Source of the DNA: CAMFKD01 sp964436955
Lineage (GTDB): Bacteria > Chlamydiota > Chlamydiia > Chlamydiales > JAJFMA01
DNA length: 14,727 bases
Assembly (NCBI GenBank): GCA_964436955.1
Contig: CAYTFC010000073.1
Span: 1-14,727, forward strand
Reading direction: 5' to 3'
The notes beneath the pieces are model-generated. The model was not told the origin of the DNA. It saw nothing but the letters and a program-made list of their open reading frames with translations, and searched no databases. Each line of letters begins with the position of its first letter. Position 1 is the first letter of the stretch. This document shows, piece after piece, positions 5,463-14,068 of the stretch. Both the position numbers and the translations under genes were made by a program.

Positions 5463-7475
5463 CTAGGCCGGAATGCTGCTAATATCCAATCTATTCCAAT
5501 GTCGATGCTTTGCAACTGCAACGTAAAACTCACCCAAAACAGCTTTTTCATCGCCAACAATAATCCCTAATTCAGCTGATGTCGACTTAACGGAACTTGC
5601 TTCAAGCAGCTTGACGCCATCACCAATAGCTCCAATGGCCTTACAGTGACGATAAGCCTCATTCACAAACTTAATAGCATCCCCACTCTTCAACAGAGCA
5701 TCATTACTATTTGCTACCAAGACCGCGTCATACATGACCGAACTGGATATCAAGAAGCTCTTATTAACACCTGGCTGTCCTAGGTCTATTGCAATGACAT
5801 CCGCTGAAGCGCCCTTCTCTTCGCACCACTTTTTCAGGTTTGAAGCATCGCCTTCACCGACAAGGATAGCGATCTTCCTTCCCTTAATGGTTTTTGTTTT
5901 GTGATTCTCTATGCTTAAAGCAGGTGAGGTTTTGGTATAGTTTCTGGCCTTGCCCGCTTCGGGAGCCTTAACGGCTATGCCTTTAGCGACTTCCACAGCT
6001 AGCTCGTGATTGATATGATTTAAATGGTCTACCATCTTCTCGCGGATATGCATGTGCGAGACATTGCTAAGTTCAAACTGAAATGCCAAAACGATATGGT
6101 GACGCTCCACCGGAGACATGCTATTCCAAAACAGGGTAGCCTGAGTATAATGATCTCCGAAGCTCTCGGACTTCTCTCTTACCTTTGTTCCGTCCATGCG
6201 TTCTGCATAGCTGACAAAGCCTCGCTGAGCCAATGTTGCCTGCATAGGGCAGCCGCCACCTAATGAATTAGGTTCGTAGTTAATCTTTCCACGGTTAATG
6301 GTTTGTCGCATGTGTCCATCGCGCTGGTTATTCGAAACAGCAGCGATTGGTCGATTAATAGGGATTTCCTGGAAGTTTGGTCCGCCCAAACGTATGAGCT
6401 GGGTATCCACATAAGAAAATAGACGTCCTTGCATGAGCGGATCATTTGTAAAATCAATGCCAGGCACGATGTTACCCACTCCAAAAGCCACTTGTTCAGT
6501 TTCGGCAAAGAAGTTATCTGGATTGCGGTTCAGAGTCATTTTGCCAATGATCTTAACCGGAACGTCCTCCTCTGGCCAAAGCTTAGTTGGATCCAAAATG
6601 TCGAATTCGATGCGGTCGAGTTCATCTTCTTCTAAGATCTGTACGCCGAGTTCCCATTCCGGAAAATTGCCTTTCTCAATGGATTCCCAGAGGTCTCGAC
6701 GATTGAAGTCAGGGTCCTTTCCAGCGATGATCTGTGTTTCTTCAAATAGCATTGAGTGCACACCATTCAGGGGCTTCCAGTGAAATTTGACGAAGCGACT
6801 TTTGTTCTGTTCGTTGACTAAGCGGAAGGTGTGTACCCCAAAACCTTCCATCATACTGTAGCTACGGGGCAGGGCGCGGTCTGAAATCACCCACATAACC
6901 ATGTGCATGGATTCTGGTGAGAGGGAGATAAAGTCCCAAAAATTATCATGAGCTGAGGATGCTTGTGGAATCTCATTGTGCGGCTCTGGTTTAACCGCAT
7001 GAATGACATCGGGAAACTTGATGGCATCCTGAATAAAGAAGACGGGCATGTTGTTGCCAACCAGATCGAAGTTGCCTTCTTTCGTATAGAATCTGGTGGC
7101 AAAGCCTCGCACATCACGAACGGTATCTGCTGATCCACGAAAACCTGCAACCGTGGAGAACCGCACGAAAACTGGTGTTTTCACAGATGGGTCGGTTAGA
7201 AACTGCGCTTTGCTGAATTCCTTCATGGATTCGTAGACTTGGAAATAGCCGTGAGCGGCGGAGCCACGGGCATGAACTACTCTTTCTGGAATGCGCTCGT
7301 GGTCAAAATGAGTGATTTTTTCACGGAGAACAAAATCTTCTAATAACGTTGGGCCCCTTACACCAGCTTTGAGGCTGTTTTGGTTGTCGCCAATGCGAAC
7401 ACCATGTTGAGTGGTGAGAAACTCTTGTGGCTCGGTTGTATCTTTATCTAGCGCTGCTATTTTCTCGTTATCCAT
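5463..7475 (-). CDS. katE: Large-subunit monofunctional catalase (HPII/KatE type)
   Basis: This haem catalase (2 H2O2 to O2 and water) is 670 residues long, close to the about 690-750 of the large-subunit clade. The core contains the distal His68 (RVVHARGSAAHGYF), Ser107 (RFST), Asn141 (DLVGNNMPVFFIQD) and proximal haem ligand Tyr355 (RLFSYVDTQLIRLGGPNF). Spacing between these residues equals that of E. coli HPII (128/201/415). The catalase-related region is about 415-490. The C-terminal flavodoxin-like domain typical of this clade spans about 531-660 (KGRKIAILVGEG...). The N-terminal arm is about 60 residues shorter than in HPII. HPII His392, which is cross-linked to the haem Tyr, aligns with Gly332 here (VAFGVGNIVPG). 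No signal peptide is seen, so it is probably cytoplasmic. The ATG has AGGGG 7 nt upstream. It stands alone, with a promoter candidate at 7505-7533. Confidence 0.96.
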   Translation of the reverse strand: MDNEKIAALDKDTTEPQEFLTTQHGVRIGDNQNSLKAGVRGPTLLEDFVLREKITHFDHERIPERVVHARGSAAHGYFQVYESMKEFSKAQFLTDPSVKTPVFVRFSTVAGFRGSADTVRDVRGFATRFYTKEGNFDLVGNNMPVFFIQDAIKFPDVIHAVKPEPHNEIPQASSAHDNFWDFISLSPESMHMVMWVISDRALPRSYSMMEGFGVHTFRLVNEQNKSRFVKFHWKPLNGVHSMLFEETQIIAGKDPDFNRRDLWESIEKGNFPEWELGVQILEEDELDRIEFDILDPTKLWPEEDVPVKIIGKMTLNRNPDNFFAETEQVAFGVGNIVPGIDFTNDPLMQGRLFSYVDTQLIRLGGPNFQEIPINRPIAAVSNNQRDGHMRQTINRGKINYEPNSLGGGCPMQATLAQRGFVSYAERMDGTKVREKSESFGDHYTQATLFWNSMSPVERHHIVLAFQFELSNVSHMHIREKMVDHLNHINHELAVEVAKGIAVKAPEAGKARNYTKTSPALSIENHKTKTIKGRKIAILVGEGDASNLKKWCEEKGASADVIAIDLGQPGVNKSFLISSSVMYDAVLVANSNDALLKSGDAIKFVNEAYRHCKAIGAIGDGVKLLEASSVKSTSAELGIIVGDEKAVLGEFYVAVAKHRHWNRLDISSIPA

Positions 7476-7504
7476 TGGTTACCCCTAAAATGTTGAAAAG
7501 TGAA

Positions 7505-7533
7505 TTTTTAAATTACCGCGGGATTCTTTTCAA
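7505..7533 (-). promoter_or_regulatory. Candidate katE promoter
   Basis: On the minus strand, TTGAAA (7533-7528), a 17-bp spacer and TAAAAA (7510-7505) lie about 30 bp before the katE ATG. The spacer contains CCGCGG. The -10 box is only a fair match, so this is a candidate only. Confidence 0.4.
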
Positions 7534-7558
7534 GAAGGTAAAAATGGGATGGATTAGG

Positions 7559-7632
7559 TAGACGAGGTGGACAGTGTGGACGAAGTGGACGAGCCAAATT
7601 CCGCTCTCCATCCATCTCGTCCACTTAGTCCA
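7559..7632. repeat. GTGGAC-rich inverted repeat between katE and the 207-residue gene
   Basis: TGGACGAAGTGGACGAG (7577-7593) pairs with CTCGTCCACTTAGTCCA (7616-7632) at 16 of 17 positions, with a 22-nt loop. The left side also contains further direct copies of GGACGA/GTGGAC from 7559 (GACGAGGTGGACAGTGTGGAC), in steps of about 9-12 bases. It lies 11 nt beyond the stop of the 207-residue gene, so it could fold in that transcript and act as a terminator or stabilising stem. No U-run follows it. A dispersed repeat element is the alternative. Confidence 0.7.
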
Positions 7633-7643
7633 TTTCTGTTTGC

Positions 7644-8267
7644 TTAAGCTCTACGACCGAGCTCGACTCTAGGATCCCATGTCTGTTCAGTGATGGCATC
7701 ATGCCTAGACACTATTGTCTTACCATTCGTAACATTATCCGGTATGCATTGGCGTACAAAATTGGCTTCTGTAGCATCATCAGCCTGTCGAAGTGCCTCC
7801 ATTTCCGTATGTCCCAGTTGCGCGACTTTCGTCAGTATATAGCCACGTTCTCTTGTGATGTGGTTAGGTGTAATGAGTCGATTGGCAGTTCTTGCAACTT
7901 TCAAGCGAAGGCTGGGGTCATTGATTTCAGTTAGAATCTGCATAGCCCAGAAAACATCATGCCCTATGGTTCCTTTGGGCATAATATATTGAACTTGATT
8001 TACAGTATCTGTCCACTGGTCTTGAGGGATTTTGTTGAGTTCTTGTATTATTCTTACTCGGTACTCATTCGAAATGTCAGGCGTAAAGACATTCACTAGC
8101 GCTAGGTAAATTTTTTGTACCGTATCGACAGGTAAGCAGTAAAAAAGCAGGGATACCTCGGAAGGGGAATGAGGAATAGAAAGTGCTATGGCATACTTAG
8201 ATTTACAGGTTTGCTGTTGCGCTTCTGAGAGAGTATTAAAATATTCTCTTCCATGTAACGGTTGCAT
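7644..8267 (-). CDS. Uncharacterised protein with degenerate helical repeats of about 36 residues
   Basis: I do not recognise the family. The protein is 207 residues long, has no signal peptide and has no clear membrane helix. Residues 45-152 can be laid out as three related units. Unit 1 starts LPVDTVQKIYLALVNVFTPD (45-64), unit 2 starts IPQDQWTDTVNQVQYIMPKG (80-99) and unit 3 starts DPSLRLKVARTANRLITP (117-134). Each is followed by a second helix (RVRIIQELNK, FWAMQILTEIN, RGYILTKVAQL), and a partial fourth unit starts at about 153. The shared pattern is P, a helix with V/A-Q/R, then (I/F)(M/T)P, a gap and a helix of the type I-L-x-E/K-(L/I/V)-x. This suggests a HEAT-like helical solenoid, which is inference. 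The ATG has AAGGA 6 nt upstream. It follows tamB on the same strand after 86 nt of AT-rich DNA, so it may have its own promoter. Confidence 0.75.
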   Translation of the reverse strand: MQPLHGREYFNTLSEAQQQTCKSKYAIALSIPHSPSEVSLLFYCLPVDTVQKIYLALVNVFTPDISNEYRVRIIQELNKIPQDQWTDTVNQVQYIMPKGTIGHDVFWAMQILTEINDPSLRLKVARTANRLITPNHITRERGYILTKVAQLGHTEMEALRQADDATEANFVRQCIPDNVTNGKTIVSRHDAITEQTWDPRVELGRRA

Positions 8268-8320
8268 ATTATATCCTTAGATTTATTACTTTTGGTTGTT
8301 TTTTTTAGCGATCATGAGAG

Positions 8321-8334
8321 TTTTATTAATAAAA
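8321..8334. repeat. AT-only 14-bp perfect palindrome between tamB and the 207-residue gene
   Basis: TTTTATTAATAAAA is its own reverse complement. It lies 20 nt after the tamB stop and about 54 nt before the next start codon. It could be an operator or a weak bidirectional end signal. In AT-rich intergenic DNA it may also be chance. Confidence 0.3.
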
Positions 8335-8353
8335 ATCAATTAAATATGTTATT

Positions 8354-11300
8354 TTAATAGTCGTGTTTCCACATGAGGCTGACGCCGCCGGTGGCTTCGT
8401 CATCAATCTGTGCTTGTAGCTTGACGTGCTTGATGAGGTTAGCTTCTACACAAATTTGATTGGATTCCGAGGTGATACCGCGGTTTACCGAGATGAAAAT
8501 ATCGCGGCTAAGGTACTTACCGACGTTTACTGACATGTTATCCATGTCATTGTTGTTAAAATCGATGCGGTCAATTCCGAGGCGACGCAGACGCTCCATC
8601 ATGCTGATGGTATTGCTTTGGTTGGTTTTGGATAGGTCCACAGCGGCTTGTCCGGCCTGATCGTTTTCGAGGCGCGTTACATCGTTTAGGCCCCGTCCAA
8701 AAATCAGCCATGATAAGATTTCGCGTTGTGACATATGGGGATTCGAGCGGAGAATAACTTGTGGGGCCCGCAATGGGCCTCTTAGTACTGCTTCGATGGT
8801 AAATTCATCAATGTCTTGACTGGCCACAACGTAGAGAGTTGTTTTCTTTTCGATGTCGCCGGCGAAGGTGATGGTTCCCTTGTCGAGCTGAAAGGGCTTT
8901 CCATTGACGCGGTAATCACCTCGCATGACGCGCAATTCGCCATACAGAGTTGGTGCTAGGGAGGTCCCTATGATGGTGATATTGCCTGCCCATTCCGAGA
9001 AGAGGTCTTCGCTGCGAATGAACACACGTCCTGGCATATCCATGCTGACTTCCAAGTGAATGGGATGTTCTTCTTTAGCGGGTAGTGCCGAAATGCTCGT
9101 TTGTGATGCAGGTGTGTTGATGAATGTGATGTCTAATGCTGTTGCCGGCGTAGGCATTTCCTTAGGGATGGTAATGGTAAAATTGTTGGCAGTCAGATGC
9201 CCTTGTAGCGCCATGTTATCGAGATCGCCTAGGAGGTGCACTTCGCCTGTCGCCGTTCCTTGCATGTAGTCACGTCTAAGGATTGTGGCGTTGGCCAACT
9301 GGAATCCAACATCAAAGGGATAGTTGCGAGTTGGGTCTAACTGTACTATTCCACTTGCAGACACCGTTCCCTGGCGGTCGTCTTGGGCTGTAGCGAGTGT
9401 GAGGACGAGTTCGTTACCGCGTCCAACGAACTGGGCTTGGATATTTCTCAGGACAAATCCGGTATCCAATCCTTCATAGGTGCAGTTTCGCAAGTCAAGC
9501 GTTCCGTTTACCAATGGAGCTTGATAAGTACCGGAGATGTCTAGGGCGACTTGAGCTTGACCAGTCAAACTGGAGGTGTCGGATACAAGTAACTGAAGCA
9601 ATGGCGACACTTCACCATCGGCATTAATGGTGGCGTGAAAGGGTTTGTCTAAGGCGACGGCCAGATGAAAAGGCAGCAGCGATAGATTGACAGGCAGCTC
9701 GGCAGTTACGGCCACGGGTCGATCTCCGATACCGATAACGTCGGCCTTTGCTTTCAGAATATCGCCTTCGATCACGCCTTCTGCACGGGCTCGTAATGGA
9801 GGGACATTTAAGAGGCCTTCATTTGCCAAAAGCACATGATCCGCTTCGAGGCGTATTGTGGCGCTGGGGTGGGAAGGGGGGCCATGGGCCTCCAATTCCC
9901 CAGACAAAGTGCCTTGTAACGGAAGCTCTGGAGCAAGGCTCTTCAGAAGTTCCATGGGCATAGAGCTCACCTTCAGGGATAATCGTGCATCGTCGGCAGT
10001 GGCGTAGCTTTCTTTTACCTGGACTGAGCCTTGACCAACTTTCAGCGTGATGGGGCTGATCGTCAGTTTTTGGGACGTGCGTGATGCACTGATTGGAGAG
10101 GTGAGTTGAAACGGGTATCCCCTGATTTTTCCGGAAAACTGTTCAATGGTGAGATATTGATTCTCGGATGACGGGGTGACCTGTCCTGATGCCATCAGAC
10201 GAAATTTACTTTCCCAGCGTCCATTCGCCTGCAATTGATATTGCCACGGAGAATTGTCGGTCGGCACGGTAGTTTCTAGTTGTAGATCTTTAAGGCGCGC
10301 ATTTCCAGCGGTCAATTCTCGCGCAATCACTTTAATGTCACCTTCGGGGTGATCAAGGATATTATTGAGGTGTGCTTCAACATGCATGTAATCGCTGAGA
10401 ATATCCTTCAAATGTAAATTGTTAATTTCGGCTTGAATGTCAGCACCTTGGGGGCCTTCTCCTTCTAGGCTTCGCAAATGAAGCGAAAGAGATCCTGCGC
10501 CGCGAGCGAAACCCCAGTCTTTAGGCAAGAGTTGAGTGACGTCACCGGTTTCACCTTCCAGTTGACCATCCAGTAGCAATGATGTTAGCCATACATCAAC
10601 GTTGCCCCGAACGGAGGAAGATGAAGATTGCCCACGGAAATTTTGAATGGCTAATTTGGGGCCATACCCCCACTTCACATCGAACGTAGATTTTGTTTTT
10701 ACTGAACCAATGGAACAGGCTAGAGCTGCGCTTCCAGAGATTGCTTCTGATGAACAGTGAGTTTGTGAGTGTAATGAGAAGGTGCCTAAGTGCCTGCCAT
10801 GAATATTGAGGTCCGCGGTTTTAACCATGACATCGACTGTAGGTGTATTCCAAGGGCCTTGAATGGTGCCAGAAGCGGCGATACTACCCTTACTTGGTAT
10901 GCCAGTCAGGTGTTGAGTGGGCGCCAAATCATTAATTTCAGCGTTAAAGTCTCCATTGTGCAGTTGAAGATGTCTGTCGAGATGGAGTGCTCCCGTGAGC
11001 TGCAGGACCGAGCCATCGAATTGAGTTGAACCGCTTAGGTCTTGGACCTTAAGGCCCTGCCAAGGTGCCCACTGAAAGTTACCCTTGATGGAGGTTTCAT
11101 CGCCTAAAAGGCCAATTGGCAGGTTTTCATCCTCATCATGCATACAGAAGAAAGAAAAATGGCCCTTTGCAGAACAGCGGCTCAGAAGGTCTTCGGCGGG
11201 ATAGGGAGGTTTGTCCCAGCGCATCGTACTGTGTGCAGCGATTTCGATAGAATAGGCTTTCATCATGTTTGTGGTGTCATGGAGCAATCCTTCACTATCC

Positions 11301-11950
11301 TCTGCTAGGTGCATGTTAAGTTGTAGAGTTTCTCCATACTGATATGCGGAAAGGAGGCCAACGGTATAACGCTCGGGGGCTGCTGTGTCTGACACAGTTA
11401 TCTCAACAGCGGCGGTGCCCAACCGCCCATTCATACGCACTTGTCCGTGTAGATTAATCGCGGGTGGAAGACTGGTATTGGTTGGCAGCCATTCTTTAAC
11501 CAGCTTTAAGTTGATGATTTTATAGTTTTCTATCTCTATACCCAAGGGCGCAAAGGCCAATGAAACCGCCCCACCATTAGATTCTTCAGATGAAAGGGAT
11601 TTTGATGGAATCACTGTTACATCTCGTATCAGCACGCTGGGGAAAACCACTTTTCCCAGCAGTAGCTGATAGGGCTCAAAGGTTAGTGATAGACGTTCCG
11701 CTAGTATTTGGGTCCCGTTAGGGCTGGATAGTTCTACACCGCGCATGCGTAAGGAAAATGGTGATAGGCGATCCATCGCTAGAGCTTTGAGTTGCCAACC
11801 GGTTGTCTTCTCTACCTGAGTTTTAATAAGGCCTAAAAAAAGATCGTTAACCGGATCCAAACGCAATAAAATCATAGCAATGACGATACACAGTGCTACA
11901 GCGAGGAGAAGCTTACAAATTTTTAACAATAGGCGCCGAAGAAATTGCAT
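8354..11950 (-). CDS. tamB: Translocation and assembly module inner-membrane subunit TamB (AsmA-like, DUF490)
   Basis: TamB spans the periplasm from an inner-membrane anchor to the Omp85 partner TamA. It helps outer-membrane protein assembly and, in current models, carries phospholipids along a hydrophobic groove. At 1198 residues it is near the E. coli length (1259). One N-terminal membrane helix lies at about 11-29 (ICKLLLAVALCIVIAMILL) as signal anchor. Then come about 850 residues of beta-rich AsmA-like repeats (alternating hydrophobic strands and many G-x-L/I-x-G turns). The conserved C-terminal domain fills roughly the last 270 residues, with RGDYRVNGKPFQLDKGTITF, then RGPLRAPQVILRSNPHMSQ and REILSWLIFGRG. 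It ends GGVSLMWKHDY. The start ATG is one base after the tamA stop (TGACATG), so translation is probably coupled; its own ribosome binding site is weak. Confidence 0.92.
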   Translation of the reverse strand: MQFLRRLLLKICKLLLAVALCIVIAMILLRLDPVNDLFLGLIKTQVEKTTGWQLKALAMDRLSPFSLRMRGVELSSPNGTQILAERLSLTFEPYQLLLGKVVFPSVLIRDVTVIPSKSLSSEESNGGAVSLAFAPLGIEIENYKIINLKLVKEWLPTNTSLPPAINLHGQVRMNGRLGTAAVEITVSDTAAPERYTVGLLSAYQYGETLQLNMHLAEDSEGLLHDTTNMMKAYSIEIAAHSTMRWDKPPYPAEDLLSRCSAKGHFSFFCMHDEDENLPIGLLGDETSIKGNFQWAPWQGLKVQDLSGSTQFDGSVLQLTGALHLDRHLQLHNGDFNAEINDLAPTQHLTGIPSKGSIAASGTIQGPWNTPTVDVMVKTADLNIHGRHLGTFSLHSQTHCSSEAISGSAALACSIGSVKTKSTFDVKWGYGPKLAIQNFRGQSSSSSVRGNVDVWLTSLLLDGQLEGETGDVTQLLPKDWGFARGAGSLSLHLRSLEGEGPQGADIQAEINNLHLKDILSDYMHVEAHLNNILDHPEGDIKVIARELTAGNARLKDLQLETTVPTDNSPWQYQLQANGRWESKFRLMASGQVTPSSENQYLTIEQFSGKIRGYPFQLTSPISASRTSQKLTISPITLKVGQGSVQVKESYATADDARLSLKVSSMPMELLKSLAPELPLQGTLSGELEAHGPPSHPSATIRLEADHVLLANEGLLNVPPLRARAEGVIEGDILKAKADVIGIGDRPVAVTAELPVNLSLLPFHLAVALDKPFHATINADGEVSPLLQLLVSDTSSLTGQAQVALDISGTYQAPLVNGTLDLRNCTYEGLDTGFVLRNIQAQFVGRGNELVLTLATAQDDRQGTVSASGIVQLDPTRNYPFDVGFQLANATILRRDYMQGTATGEVHLLGDLDNMALQGHLTANNFTITIPKEMPTPATALDITFINTPASQTSISALPAKEEHPIHLEVSMDMPGRVFIRSEDLFSEWAGNITIIGTSLAPTLYGELRVMRGDYRVNGKPFQLDKGTITFAGDIEKKTTLYVVASQDIDEFTIEAVLRGPLRAPQVILRSNPHMSQREILSWLIFGRGLNDVTRLENDQAGQAAVDLSKTNQSNTISMMERLRRLGIDRIDFNNNDMDNMSVNVGKYLSRDIFISVNRGITSESNQICVEANLIKHVKLQAQIDDEATGGVSLMWKHDY

Positions 11951-11951
11951 G

Positions 11952-13913
11952 TCAGAACGTTTGTCCTATACTAAAGTAAAGTTGATACCATGGATCGATC
12001 GCTTTACGGCGGTTCACAGGGAAGGCAATGTCTAGTCGTAGCGGTCCCACAGGTGTATAGTATCGAACCCCTAAACCCGTCGACTGAAATTGTGGTTTTG
12101 TTAGTCGAGGGACCCTTTGTGTGTAGACATTACCGATTTCCCAAAAACCTACTAATCCCCAGTCTTCGTTGTACCTCCAGCGAGCCTCCATCGACAAGAC
12201 TAATAGTGATCGGCCTCCCTCTGGCCTTCCTTCGCTATCTAGGGGGCTTACCGTTAAGTAGCGGTAGCCCCTAAGAAGACTAGGAGTACCTGCATAAAAA
12301 CGTTCGGGGGGAGGAATAGACTTTAACATCGCTCCCACAATGGAGCCGACACTCATTTTAGTGGCAAACGTCCAGCAATCTGACCACGGTGCTGGTACGT
12401 AGAAGGCAGTATCTAGTGTGGTGGTGTAATAATTGAGGTGGTCTGGAGTAAACAATTGATATGTAGGGGAAAATTTAATGTTTATACTGTGACCATACTT
12501 AGGATCCAAGATATTGGCCACGTTACTATGGCGCAATTGCATCGGGATTTCTAAGAGGGTAAAATGGCGGTCGTTATCCGTTTTGGTAGAATAAGTATAC
12601 TTCAAAGCCAGGCCAATCCAGCCCTGCAAATAGCATGTTAAACGACGGTGGAGGCGACTAGAATAGATCCACGCAGTTTCATGGAAGCTGTCTGTGATTT
12701 CACGTTCAAACTCACCCTTGTTTACTAGGGTCAGACCAGGGCACAAAAAGTCAGGGATACGATATATTGCTGAACCGCTCTGCATCCGGCGCAGTAGTTC
12801 GCCTTTGAAAGTCACACTTTCACCCATACCACCAACATTGCGGTGGGTCCATTCCCCAATAACACCTGCGCCATACTCCGTTGAATAGTTGAGACCTAAT
12901 CCGATCCCTCGCTGTTTTCCATCGGAAACGATGATGTCGACAGGTAAAAGACCGTCCTCCTCAAGTTCTGTGCCGAGCTCGATGTTAATCGAACGGAACA
13001 GTCCAGAGCACTCCAACGCATTAAAAGTGCGATCAATCGTTTCGGGGGTATAGTGATCCCCTTCGCACCAGGCAACCTTGCGCGCAATGTACTCCTGACG
13101 TACGTGGGTGCTACCACTAATTTTGGGAAAGGAAAGGTAAGCCAACGGCCCCACAAAAACATAGAGAGTGACATCCACAGTATAGTTCGCTTGGTCGGCG
13201 ATGATTTCTCGCTTTTGAACTTTAGCCATGGGGTAGCCTTGGCAATTGATCCACTCCAAAAGCGCATCTTCTGCTTCCAAAATCATGAGCGGCAGTGCGG
13301 GCGATCGTAGCTCTAGACCGAACGACTTTAACTCAATGGATTTTAAATCTAATTCGTCGTTCGATTCCGTTTGTTCAGCAGGCTCATCGGGCAGAAATTG
13401 GGGGTTCTCCTCAGTTGATGATTCGACATTCCAATTAAATTCTTCGTCGTCTTCAGCGCTTTTAAACAGATCTTTTTGCAGAAAGAGTCGACCCCGCTCC
13501 AGAGCCTCCTCCAAAGTATCCGTTTGTTCACAATCGCTGGCCGGCAAAATTCGAAAGGAATTAAGTGTGAAAACCGGACCAGTGTTAACCTGAATGTTCA
13601 CTAAAACCGGATTTGTTGACTCATCTACGTCGATATCAATAACGGCATTGAAATAGGCCAGGCTATGCAGGCCTTGTAACAGATTCGGAATGTCTGCTCG
13701 TGCCCGACTTTTTAATGATGTGATTGAGCCGGGTGGACGGTTTCGTAGAGCGACTAATTGTGAATGATCGTAGAGAAGTCGTTGGACGTCCCGATCGACC
13801 TGACCTGAAAAATTCACGGTGTAAGACACCTCATCGCAAAACGCTGAAAACGTCGCCAGCAGAAGGGCGAACGTCATTAGCAGACGCAGTTGGATGGAGG
13901 AACCTCGAGTCAT
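11952..13913 (-). CDS. tamA: Omp85-family outer-membrane assembly protein TamA
   Basis: This outer-membrane barrel with periplasmic POTRA domains is the partner of TamB, encoded directly downstream. It has 653 residues (E. coli TamA has 577). A signal peptide covers about 1-26 (LRLLMTFALLLATFSAF). POTRA1 is about 29-118 (SYTVNFSGQVDRDVQRLL...), with a TamA-like second POTRA about 119-254 and a third about 258-330 ending VDIIVSDGKQRGIGLGL. The 16-strand barrel runs from about 333 to the C-terminal Phe (YQLYFSIGQTF), and the L6 motif is LRGY (547-550). An acidic, low-complexity stretch at about 151-197 (SAEDDEEF..., ESSTEENPQFLPDEPAEQTE) interrupts the second POTRA and largely explains the extra length. 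The family could also be read as BamA, but three POTRAs and the tamB neighbour favour TamA. The start at 13913 gives a good signal peptide; the ribosome binding site is weak. Confidence 0.88.
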   Translation of the reverse strand: MTRGSSIQLRLLMTFALLLATFSAFCDEVSYTVNFSGQVDRDVQRLLYDHSQLVALRNRPPGSITSLKSRARADIPNLLQGLHSLAYFNAVIDIDVDESTNPVLVNIQVNTGPVFTLNSFRILPASDCEQTDTLEEALERGRLFLQKDLFKSAEDDEEFNWNVESSTEENPQFLPDEPAEQTESNDELDLKSIELKSFGLELRSPALPLMILEAEDALLEWINCQGYPMAKVQKREIIADQANYTVDVTLYVFVGPLAYLSFPKISGSTHVRQEYIARKVAWCEGDHYTPETIDRTFNALECSGLFRSINIELGTELEEDGLLPVDIIVSDGKQRGIGLGLNYSTEYGAGVIGEWTHRNVGGMGESVTFKGELLRRMQSGSAIYRIPDFLCPGLTLVNKGEFEREITDSFHETAWIYSSRLHRRLTCYLQGWIGLALKYTYSTKTDNDRHFTLLEIPMQLRHSNVANILDPKYGHSINIKFSPTYQLFTPDHLNYYTTTLDTAFYVPAPWSDCWTFATKMSVGSIVGAMLKSIPPPERFYAGTPSLLRGYRYLTVSPLDSEGRPEGGRSLLVLSMEARWRYNEDWGLVGFWEIGNVYTQRVPRLTKPQFQSTGLGVRYYTPVGPLRLDIAFPVNRRKAIDPWYQLYFSIGQTF

Positions 13914-14034
13914 TCGGTCGCCAAAGTAACAGTCTTCAAAGGCTATAGTTGTAGCACTCCGTCACCGTTTTCGAGAACTTTTTTCGTGAATTTTCGACGA
14001 TTCATAAGATTTAACAATAAAATAAATATTTAAT

Positions 14035-14043
14035 TGTTATAAT
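14035..14043 (+). promoter_or_regulatory. Extended -10 promoter of the YbjN-like gene
   Basis: TGTTATAAT combines a perfect TATAAT (14038-14043) with the TG extension at 14035-14036. No good -35 box lies 16-18 bp upstream, as is common for extended -10 promoters. The predicted leader is about 19 nt. The surrounding 14005-14055 is almost all A/T. Confidence 0.55.
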
Positions 14044-14068
14044 AAATAATCATAAAAGGAAGGTTAAA

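Noticed and set aside
5265..5570. Open frames on both strands across the mla-katE intergenic region (101 aa on +, 76 aa on -)
   Set aside because: They run through the GC-rich palindromes and the 3' end of katE and translate to Arg/Pro/Leu-rich chance sequence without ribosome binding sites.
8460..11029. Several plus-strand open frames of 66-79 codons opposite tamB
   Set aside because: They lie antisense inside a well-supported 1198-codon gene, with no start signals or family features.
11952..13913. BamA rather than TamA
   Set aside because: BamA has five POTRA domains and is about 800 residues; here about three POTRAs are visible and tamB follows after one base.
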